From contig NC_087080.1 of assembly GCF_026151205.1 (NCBI RefSeq), positions 11,641,837 through 11,705,836 of the forward strand: 64,000 nucleotides of DNA, in the 5' to 3' direction. The DNA is from Bolinopsis microptera. Taxonomy: Eukaryota > Ctenophora > Tentaculata > Lobata > Bolinopsidae. A model generated the notes under the pieces. That model was given only the letters and a program-made list of their open reading frames with translations, was not told the origin of the DNA and searched no databases. Made by a program: the position numbers and the translations under genes. Of the stretch, positions 56,242 to 64,000 are shown in pieces (within the stretch, counting starts at the first letter, position 1; the number at the start of each line of letters is the position of its first letter).

Positions 56242-57084
56242 ACCATCTTATTTAATCTAGCTGTACAATTTTATGATTCGTATCCGATTAAGTTATTAGC
56301 TTATTCATTATTAATTGGTATAATGCGGTGACCAAAAGAGCACACAATCACATTTTGACGAGTGCCCGGTAATATGGGCCAATAATTCTTCCAATCTTTG
56401 TCTTATTTACTTTTTAAAATTTATCTGGAACGTAGCTCTGTATATATATATTCAAATTGTATAGTTTATTTCTTATACATTATTAAATTACACAGCTCAC
56501 GTATCACATATAATCATCTACCAACTATCACCTATCACTATCACCAATGAACTATCACAATCACCAATGAACTATCACTATCACCAATGACCTATCACTA
56601 TCACCAATGAACTATTACTATCACCCATTACATATCACTTATCACATATTATTACATATCACTTATCACTTATTACATATCACTTATAACATATCATCTA
56701 TCACATATCATCTATCACATATCATCTATCACCTGATATCATCTACCACTTATCACTTATCACCTATCAATTTTCACTAAAATATCTTACAGTATTACTA
56801 GTTGTAATTCCAGAGTTGTTTTGAAAAATCATATTTCTGTGCAAACTGCAAAGAACTTTTAAAAATATTATAAACTACTCTGAACTCTTGGCCAACCTCA
56901 GCTTTGGGATTACTTCTTATTTGATGGTTTTCACAACATATTATTCGAGATGATCCGCTGCAGTATATTCAATACAGATTTTAATTCTGATAACTATCAT
57001 GTTTCTACTTTCTTACAAAAGCGGATCATTTCGTTCGAAATGCATGTAATAACGTAACTTTATAATAGGAGGTTTAGATAAGCA
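56242..57084 (+). repeat. Non-coding stretch with TATCAC-rich tandem repeats (56513-56775)
   Basis: From about 56513 to 56775 the sequence is built of CTATCACTATCACCAATGAA and then TATCACTTATCACATAT units with variation. The flanks show no gene. Confidence 0.8.
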
Positions 57085-57276
57085 ATGCAATATTTAATTA
57101 TAATACTTTTATTAAAAATCGTGAATGGCTCAATTTTTGTTTCACCAGCACAGTTCACTACGCTCTCTCAATTCAAGGATCATTTAAACTTCCGTTTCAT
57201 GCCAAGCTGCCAAGATAAAATAATTACCAAAAGGCAAAAACCAAAAATTTGTTCGATATTTACATTAATTGAATAA
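57085..57276 (+). CDS. Possible small secreted-peptide ORF (unsupported otherwise)
   Basis: A 63-codon frame starts MQYLIIILLLKIVNGSIFVS, which has the form of a signal peptide with cleavage near NGS. It continues with a basic region (KIITKRQKPK) and three Cys in all. No family is recognised, no splice context is evident, and the region is AT-rich, so chance is quite possible. Confidence 0.2.
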   Translation: MQYLIIILLLKIVNGSIFVSPAQFTTLSQFKDHLNFRFMPSCQDKIITKRQKPKICSIFTLIE

Positions 57277-57495
57277 AATTACTTGCTAGTTCTGACTTAC
57301 GTTTGGCATAAAACTAGCTAGAGATTTATTGTGAATTCATGCAATACCAAAATAATTTATCAGAAAATTGCAGAGAGCAAACCAATTCAGACATTGAGCC
57401 AACCACTTTTTTATTTTAACAATGCCTAACCTTATCCTAATATCATGCAATGTTCATGAATGTTTGATCACCAATCTCAAGTATTGTAAGATATA

Positions 57496-58258
57496 CAGGG
57501 TGGGCCAAAAGTCAGTACCCATACGTTGGCCTTTATAGCTCAGTCACTGAGTGCCCAATTTGAATACTTCTTTCTGGTATGACTTAGTACCACCACTGGT
57601 TCGAGGAATTTGTCAACTCGAAAAATATTCGCGTTCATTTTTTTCAAATGGAGGTTCATTTTCACATTTATTTGATAGTTTGGATAGTCGGATCAAGCTA
57701 AATGTTATTGAATTGGGTTTGGCCATTCGAATTACGTTTGTCCTGAAAGAATTAGAACTGTAGCTTCTCAGATGACCGAGATATGAAGCATAACGAGTTT
57801 ATTCATTACGTGTGATCAGGTGATTGGTTTACCTAATCACGTGATAAGGTGCCCCCGTTAACTACCCCGTTAAACATTATGGGAATTGTTAAGGGTGCCC
57901 AATTAAGGTGTCGTGTTACGGTGTCACATAATCACCCAGTCAATATTGTTTACGAGATACAGAAAATGCTAGATAACTTCGTCATTTCTAATCCGTTTTG
58001 CCTCATATTTTCAGATCATATGTAACATTTGATAATCTACCGTCTTTGAAAAAATCAGGCGTTCAGTATCTTCACAGAAAACAATATAGGTGTTTTAATA
58101 TTGAATGGGCGTGGTCTAAAATATTCGAATTTTCAAATTTTGACGACGGAATCCTCGAACCAGTAAGTACAGTATGCCATCTGCAAAGCAACAGCTCTCA
58201 AATATAAAACACGGCGGAGCTATTAATGTGTATGGGTACTGACTTTTGGCCCACCCTG
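57496..58258. mobile_element. Mariner-type non-autonomous element
   Basis: Terminal inverted repeats CAGGGTGGGCCAAAAGTCAG and its reverse complement at the right end continue as TACCCATA, flanked by TA on both sides (57494-57495, 58259-58260). The 763 bp interior has only short frames with no transposase signature. Confidence 0.88.
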
Positions 58259-58670
58259 TATGTTAACACATAATATCATATTTCTATCCGAGTATACATT
58301 AGTTGATGCTATATTAGTACTTTTACTCATTTTTAAGTAGTTGCAAACGTAACTAAATTATATATACATCATTAACTCAATTATAGAAAGTTTGTTAACG
58401 CCAATTATAGTTTATTTAATTATAAACTTACTTCTTGACGGTTATATTGTTGCGTTAATATAACTATGTGCAATGTACGAATGAAACTTTTAACCTATAA
58501 ATTCAAAAAATTCAACGAAAAGTTGTATGATTATCAATCGATTATTTCAGGTAAACTTGCACATAGTTATTGAGCGCTGATGCTACATAAGCATATTTAC
58601 CAACATTTTGTTGTATCTGTTTTAATCAAGACTTTCGCTTGCTCTTTTTAGATGTTGTATCCAGTACATA

Positions 58671-59021
58671 AAGGGTGTTCCAAAAGTTATTCTGCAAAAG
58701 TTTGGGTTTATTGTGCGCTATTTTTGGTGTATTTGACCACAAACTTGACTGAAGTATAATTACAATAATCCTTTCGCACAAAATCGATCAATCGACAGGT
58801 TATTATATAGAAAAACTTCAATTACCATGACCATTGACCAGTGTCTTTCTGCACAGATATCCGAAATTCTATACATATTAGAAATTTTGTGATAGCACGA
58901 AGTTCATGAACCATTTTTGAAACCTTATACTCGAATTATTGTTGTCACAGAAATTACTTGTATTGGAGGTAAAATGACAGAAAAATAAGCTCAAACGTTT
59001 GCAGGATTACTTACGGAATCC
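58671..59021. mobile_element. Second, more degraded mariner-like element
   Basis: The ends AGGGTGTTCCAAAAGTTATT and (reverse complement of the right end) AGGGATTCCGTAAGTAATCC are imperfect inverted repeats, continuing as CTGCAAA and RTTTGRG. Length about 350 bp; TA lies at or near both ends. Confidence 0.6.
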
Positions 59022-60111
59022 CTATTTTTATTTTTATCTCTGTATTTTAAATTATATGACATATTATATTTGTAACCTGGTATGTTTCTTAAGATTTCGT
59101 TCGAACTTAATTTTAGAAAATGAATAGTTTGCAATCCTCATCCAGATCCAAAAAGGGCTTTCACGCTTGACATCATAATTATGATTCCTGGTTTTATCTG
59201 TCTACTATGTCTAATAATGTCTATATAATCGGCAAAATCTTATCCTCCTTTTTTGTCCAACAAATCAACTGGTAGAAAAATTTTTTGTAGCTAAGCTTGC
59301 GCTTGGGCCATTAAAGTATTTAACTCAGAAAACTTAGCTGTCACTGCCCATTCTGGTTCTATTTATGGATATTGTAATACTAATACCTAATCAATTCGAT
59401 ATGAAAATATTCCTTTTATATTTTCGATGCGCGTACTATGAACATTTTTCTTACTTGATCTTAATATGTTTAGCACCATATTTTAACTTATAGTACGTAG
59501 TTTACTTGAATTTAACCTTTTTTTTCGCATTCACTACGATATACATTATTTCCTGAAACGGAATTTTCTGAGTTCTAGAATGAAGGATGTGTTTGAACTT
59601 TAAAGACTCGAAAATGTGTTCGATATCATTGCTAAGTTACTGTACTTTCAAGCTGTCCAAACACATTCTTAACATTTTTGTATGCAATTCTTGTTGTATC
59701 TTGGGCCTACTTTAAGGTGATTGTAATATCATACCCAGATATTACAATAACCTTTTTACTTTCTTCTTTCTCGCTTATTTTCCTATACGTTGTACCTTAT
59801 ATTTTAAATTGTAATTTAGTTGTATCACGATTCACTGGTGTTTAATTCGTTTTCTCAACCACCTGTTTTATGGAGGGAGATGACTAGTTGCAACTCAAAA
59901 ACCCTGATACAAATCTCATGTACAATTAGTATACTTGTACATGAGATTTGTAGTATACGAACTTAATAAATAATCCAATTTTCTACACTGTCGCATGATC
60001 TTCTATAAGCGAAGTTGTGGTTTAATGAAATTAATTGGTTCGATGTACTGTGTGTATTGTCATTATCAGAAATGGCCACAACATATAAAACTAATACCCA
60101 CAGATAACACC
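59022..60111. other. Upstream region of the SAMHD1-like gene
   Basis: AT-rich, no gene recognised apart from the hairpin at 59909. If the gene has a SAM-domain exon like human SAMHD1, I do not see it here. Confidence 0.4.
59909..59951. repeat. Perfect hairpin, 17 bp stem and 9 base loop
   Basis: ACAAATCTCATGTACAA and its exact reverse complement are separated by TTAGTATAC. It lies about 160 bases upstream of the first SAMHD1-like coding exon. Confidence 0.9.
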
Positions 60112-62181
60112 ATGACATACATATTCAATGATCCGATACATGGGACTATGGAACTGAACAGAGTGCTGGTGGGTATTATAGATACTCCTGCATTCCAGAG
60201 ACTCAGAAATATCAAACAGACTGGAGCAGTGTGTTTCGTGTATCCAGGTTTATAAAAATCTATAAATAGGAAACTAGGCGACTTTAAAAGAATCATCACA
60301 GAGAGAGATGTTTGTGCAATTATTATGACTAGCAGGAACCCGCAGAGCATCTCAATGCTATCCTCTCGTGGGCTATCATGGCCCAGCCTCTCTAAAAAAA
60401 AAAGAAAAAAGGAACCCGTCTAACCCTAAAGTGGTGTCAAGACTCAAGAGACTAAAATAATTATTACCTATTTAATTCGCGTTTTTGACACCACTTGGGG
60501 GTCCAAATTTTGGACTCTAAAACTCCTATTTCTTGGCCAATTTTTTATTTTTTCATGCTGATTTGAAGGCCATTAAAGCATTTGACCCAGTCAAAAAAGT
60601 TTCAGTTGTATATCTTTTACGGTTTTTGCGGAAAGTCTTGTTAAAGTTGATGCCGTGGTGTCAGTAAAATGGCACGGATAAATATATATATATTTCATGG
60701 CTGGACTTCTACACAATAAAAGAAAGCGGTTGTGATTAGATCTTCGAAAGTCTTTGCATCGTTTATTTACATCAATTCTCAAATTATTTGTTATATAGTA
60801 GTGTTGAAAGTATTAAATATATATATACCGTCTCGCTTTATATATAGTAAGATTGTTTATATATTAGCTTAAAACAAATTGATTTGAACTTTTTAACCAT
60901 GCTGTTTCCCTGGAAACCACGTTGTTTGCCTGGTCATGGTAACCATGTTGTTTCCCTGGTAACCATGTTGTTTCCCTGGCAACCATGTTGTTTCCCTGGT
61001 AACCATGTTGTTTCCCTGGTAACCATGTTGTTTCCCTGGTAACCATGTTGTTTCCCTGGTAACCATGTTGTTTCCCTGGCAACCATGTTGTTTCCCTGGC
61101 AACCATGTTGTTTCCCTGGTAACCATGTTGTTTCCCTGGCAACTATGTTGTTTCCCTGGCAACCATGTTATTTCCCTGGCAACCATGTTGTTTCCCTGGC
61201 AACCATGTTGTGTCCCTGGCAACCATGTTGTTTCCCTGGCAACCATGTTGTTTCCCTGGTAACCATGTTGTTTCCCTGGCAACCATGTTGTTTCCCTGTA
61301 ACCATGTTGTTTCCCTGGTTACCATGTTGTTTCCCTGGTTACCATGTTGTTTCCCTGGCAACCATGTTGTTTCCCTGGCAACCATGTTGTTTCCCTGTAA
61401 CCATGTTGTTTCCTTGACAACCATGTTGTTTCCCTGGTAACCATGTTGTTTCCCTGGTAACCATGGTAACCTTATAGGAGCGACACACACGAGGTTTGAA
61501 CACAGTATTGGTGTTTGTCACCTGGCAGGACAAGTTATTGACAAACTGTCACAACATGCTACTATTACTCCTGTAGATAAGCTCTGTGTACAGGTAACTG
61601 TTAAATAATGGGGGGGGGGGGGGGGGGGGGGGTTCTTTGGACCACATAGTTCTATACAGTTAGAAACTTAATGAAATGAAGCATCGTATTTCTCATTTAT
61701 ATCAACAATTCAGAGACGATTCCTTTTTTAACTGCTACTTGTAAATTGAAATGGAACTCTATCCAGGTTGCTGGATTACTGCACGATGTTGGACACGGAC
61801 CATTCTCTCATCTGTTTGACAACTCTTTCATTCAAGAGATATCATCTGCTGAGTGGTCACACGAACTGCAATCCTGTAGAATATTTGGTAATGAAACATT
61901 TACATTCTTTATTTACATAACGAGGACCATTTCCTGGTTTCCTGATTTCCTTGAATATAACGCTATGAAAGCGGCGGCGAAATCGAAGGTTTTATTATTA
62001 TATTTGTCTTGTTCATTATAGAGTAGAGGTTTTAGTTTCAACTTACACATAACACATTTCAGATCACATCCTGAAAACCCACGAGGAAGTAGCAAAATCA
62101 CTAAAAGATGCTGGCCTGACAGATATAGATATTATCTTTATAAAAGAGCTAATTAACGCCAAGGATTTCAAGTCTAATAAT
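60112..62181 (+). CDS. SAMHD1: SAMHD1-like HD-domain dNTP phosphohydrolase, 5' part (continues right of window)
   Basis: Four exons in phase: 60112-60247, 61478-61593, 61767-61887 and 62063-62181. The ATG at 60112 gives [20 protein letters not shown] (human [20 protein letters not shown]). Then come [40 protein letters not shown] (H of the metal-binding H...HD set), [20 protein letters not shown] (HD motif intact) and [21 protein letters not shown]1 is a dGTP-activated dNTP triphosphohydrolase that limits reverse transcription; the related family also includes dGTPase-like enzymes. This reading starts directly at the HD domain, with no SAM domain seen. Intron 1 contains a SINE end, an orphan LINE 5' terminus and a minisatellite, and the AlkB-SGNH ORF lies in the intron after exon 4. 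Confidence 0.9.
60350..60408 (+). mobile_element. SINE 3' fragment with A-rich tail
   Basis: GCATCTCAATGCTATCCTCT and GGCCCAGCCTCTC followed by an A-run; a 5'-truncated relative of the block ending at 16925. Confidence 0.65.
60778..60816 (-). mobile_element. Orphan LINE 5' terminus
   Basis: In minus-strand sense it reads TTAATACTTTCAACACTACT and continues to AATAATTTGAG, identical over 39 bp to the start of the LINE at 44364 and nearly so to 16931. Downstream sequence (60777 to about 60480) is unlike either LINE. Confidence 0.8.
60896..61468 (+). repeat. 20 bp minisatellite, about 28 copies, ending at a splice acceptor
   Basis: The unit AACCATGTTGTTTCCCTGGY runs from 60896 to about 61468 with single-base variants, one TGTCCCTGG unit and a few 19-base units. 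It stops within ten bases of the acceptor of SAMHD1-like exon 2 (61478). The open frames across it on both strands are only a by-product of the repeat. Confidence 0.95.
61610..61632 (+). repeat. Run of 23 G
   Basis: An uninterrupted G-run begins 17 bases after the end of SAMHD1-like exon 2 (donor at 61594). Confidence 0.95.
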
Positions 62182-62289
62182 GTGAGTGATTTAATTAATT
62201 GAGGAGTACTAACCTAACCTGAGGCAGTACTCGGCACTAACACCTTAAAATGTTTAGTTACAGTCAATTTAAACATGTATATAAATATA

Positions 62290-64000
62290 ATAATTAAAAT
62301 TTATGGCCAAGCAAACTGCTGTGAAAACTGCCACAAAGTGGCTCACTTCGACTGGAGAAGAATATGTATGGTCTTCCTCAAATGGACACACCACGACTAA
62401 GGAGCCAATCGATATTTTAAATTATCCTGGGATATCAGAGCTTATGCATGATATCAACTCCAAGTTTGGCTGCAAGCTAAACTCATGCCTAGCAAGCATG
62501 TACAAGTCTGGTTCTTGTGCAACTAGGTACCACAACGACGACGAGGTGTCTCTTGACCAGTCGCAAGGTATTTATGTAGTTTCATTTGGAGCTGAGAGGA
62601 CCATCGACATAATTCCAGAAAATGGGGATAAGCGATGTAACAGTAAATGCTATATCACCCCAAAGGACTGTAGTTTGTATATTATGAAACCGGGGTGTCA
62701 GGAATATTGTCTTCACAAGGTTCGTGCAGAGAGCTCAGTTAAGGGGACTCGGTATAGCTTATCTTTTCGCTGCCAGATACCGAAGACAGATACAAATGTA
62801 GTCAAGGAGCAGATTGCCCGCACTACAATTCCTATGCCGCCCACCACCACCTCAACACCAACCCTTTACTACCGAAATACTCCAAGAAAACCGAAGAGCA
62901 GGAAAACCACTGTCCTGTTTGGTACGTCAATGACAAAATTCGTACGGACAAATAAGTTGGGATTCCGGGGAAGGAAAGTAATCAATGTGTCTCAAAGTGG
63001 TGCAAAAATTAGAGACATCACTGAAAACATTCATAATTTTCATAAAACTCATGCAGCTGCAGAAGCTGACGATATTGAAAAAATTATATTGAGTGTTGGT
63101 ACAAATGACATTAAACATTCTAAGTATGGGGTTCAGTTCCTTAGGAAGTATCTTACTGAATTAATTGACACCACTAAGCAGTTATTTCCCGCTGCAATTA
63201 TAATTATCCAATGTTGTCTTCCTATTAAATGTTTATATTCCTACATAGCAAAGAATGTTCTAGATTTTAATAATCTACTTAAAGACTTATGCCTAAATAA
63301 TAATTGCGTGTTCTTAGACTGTTTCTCAGTCTTTTTAACTCGAGACTTTAGATCATGTAATGAACTTCTATACCATGATTGGCTTCATCTCAACATGAGA
63401 GGAGTAGGTTTACTGTCCACTTGGCTTAAGTTTGTTGTAAACGAACACAGTTTTGACAGGGTTGTAAATAATCTTCTGGGAATTTAAATCTTTGATCTTC
63501 TTTCTTCCATTTAATATTTTGATTAAGACGTTGCGCCTAAAATTAAAACTCAAACAAATCTCTGATTTAATCTTTTTCTCAATTTTATGCCTCCCTTTTC
63601 AGGTACATTCGGTCACTGTCCATTTTCCAATATGTTAGACAATGAATCGTTTAGACTTAGAATAGGTCTTTTTGCATGCAAAAGGCCTCGTACACAGTCA
63701 AGAAATGCACTTATACATATCAACACGTTTATACCTAACAAAATTTACACATTTAAGTCTCCATACACCCCACACATCAACTACAATTATCATAATCATA
63801 TGTTTCTCTTCTATTCTCTCATCATGACTTACTTTCTCCCAATTTTTCTCTCCACGGTTAGGTCCATGAACACCGTATTCCCCCTAGATTCTAATATTCA
63901 TTCCTCTCTACTCCTTGACAGCCCACGTTATCTTATACCATTTCTTGCTTGCTCCCACATCAAACTTTTCTTTGTAATTATCTCCTCATGGTTTATAAGA
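62290..64000 (+). mobile_element. Retrotransposon-type insertion with AlkB-SGNH ORF (right end outside window)
   Basis: This lies in the intron after SAMHD1-like exon 4. Its first ORF is 62303-63487. From about 63590 to the window end another plus-strand frame stays open for about 135 codons (GHCPFSNMLDNESF, LFACKRPRTQSRNALIHINT) with no domain I recognise; it may be the start of ORF2. No reverse transcriptase is visible inside the window, so the LINE assignment rests on likeness to the ORF1 at 17169. Confidence 0.6.
62303..63487 (+). CDS. AlkB-like dioxygenase + SGNH esterase fusion ORF
   Basis: 394 residues from the ATG at 62303. Residues about 34-160 match the AlkB fold: EPIDILNYPGISELMHDINS, then SMYKSG (Tyr67 of the N-x-Y pocket kept, Asn replaced by Ser65), H77-x-D79 in RYHNDDE, H138 and R150/R156 in RYSLSFR. 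Residues about 200-380 are an SGNH hydrolase: FGTSMT (S209), GTND (266-269) and DWLH (D359, H362). A Pro/Thr-rich linker separates them. The order AlkB then SGNH is the same as in the ORF1 at 17169, but the PHD finger and coiled coil are absent and overall likeness is low, so the two are distant relatives. The intact frame in an otherwise AT-rich intron suggests recent insertion. Function in retrotransposition is inference. Confidence 0.82.
   Translation: MAKQTAVKTATKWLTSTGEEYVWSSSNGHTTTKEPIDILNYPGISELMHDINSKFGCKLNSCLASMYKSGSCATRYHNDDEVSLDQSQGIYVVSFGAERTIDIIPENGDKRCNSKCYITPKDCSLYIMKPGCQEYCLHKVRAESSVKGTRYSLSFRCQIPKTDTNVVKEQIARTTIPMPPTTTSTPTLYYRNTPRKPKSRKTTVLFGTSMTKFVRTNKLGFRGRKVINVSQSGAKIRDITENIHNFHKTHAAAEADDIEKIILSVGTNDIKHSKYGVQFLRKYLTELIDTTKQLFPAAIIIIQCCLPIKCLYSYIAKNVLDFNNLLKDLCLNNNCVFLDCFSVFLTRDFRSCNELLYHDWLHLNMRGVGLLSTWLKFVVNEHSFDRVVNNLLGI

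Noticed and set aside
57551-58207. Two 70-codon ORFs
   Set aside because: Both lie inside the mariner-type element bounded at 57496 and 58258 and show no transposase motifs.
60864-61533. Several 65-129 codon frames on both strands over the minisatellite
   Set aside because: A 20 bp repeat without stops gives open frames in several phases on both strands; peptides are just repeats of the same unit and lie in an intron.
63590-64000. Open frame at the right window edge as a SAMHD1-like exon
   Set aside because: No likeness to the expected HD-domain continuation; more likely part of the inserted retroelement, but undetermined.

Overview
This 64 kb window is nuclear DNA from an animal. Short exons with GT-AG introns, recognisable metazoan host genes, TTAGGG-type interstitial repeats and many invertebrate-style transposable elements (PHD-bearing CR1-like LINEs, a Copia element, hAT, MULE and mariner-type DNA elements, SINEs) point to a non-vertebrate metazoan, perhaps a cnidarian or another marine invertebrate. 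That placement is inference; the sequence alone does not fix the species.

Layout. Bases 1-16,300 are a host gene block read on the minus strand: the 5' part of a FICD-type AMPylase (51-1030), a complete YIPF1/YIPF2-type Golgi membrane protein (2940-8740), a ZDHHC12-like palmitoyltransferase (9554-14513, first exon not found) and an apparently single-exon TSPO (15731-16297). The second YIPF intron is almost filled by a 2.8 kb near-perfect palindrome (5458-8275).

Bases 16,900-53,300 are a transposon nest. LINE-1 of this window (16931 to about 21600) has an ORF1 joining a PHD finger, a coiled-coil-like stretch, an AlkB-type 2-oxoglutarate/Fe(II) dioxygenase with its catalytic residues, and an SGNH esterase. 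Its ORF2 has lost the first half of the reverse transcriptase. From its 3' end outward, the sequence 21184-35435 is repeated in inverted orientation at 36130-51863, forming a broken giant palindrome. The left arm carries a 12,012 bp DNA transposon with CACAGG termini and a 4 bp GATG duplication (22393-34404), itself full of nested inverted repeats with hAT and MULE transposase fossils. The right arm carries a PHD/endonuclease/RT LINE (36408-44364), which is broken by three later insertions with clear target duplications, and a young whole-looking Copia element (44589-50158). Each arm supplies the empty site for insertions in the other.

Bases 53,300-64,000 return to host DNA on the plus strand: the 3' exons of an unrecognised gene (55010-56241) and the first four exons of a SAMHD1-like HD phosphohydrolase (60112-62181, running off the window). 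Its first intron holds a 20 bp minisatellite and an orphan copy of the LINE 5' terminus. Its fourth intron region holds a second LINE-type ORF (62303-63487) that again joins AlkB-like and SGNH modules.

The most novel item is the AlkB-plus-SGNH fusion, seen in two different retrotransposon-type ORFs. It suggests a LINE lineage carrying its own nucleic-acid demethylase-like and esterase activities next to its chaperone/PHD module. Exon boundaries were read by eye from splice signals, reading-frame phase and remembered family sequences; no database search was run.
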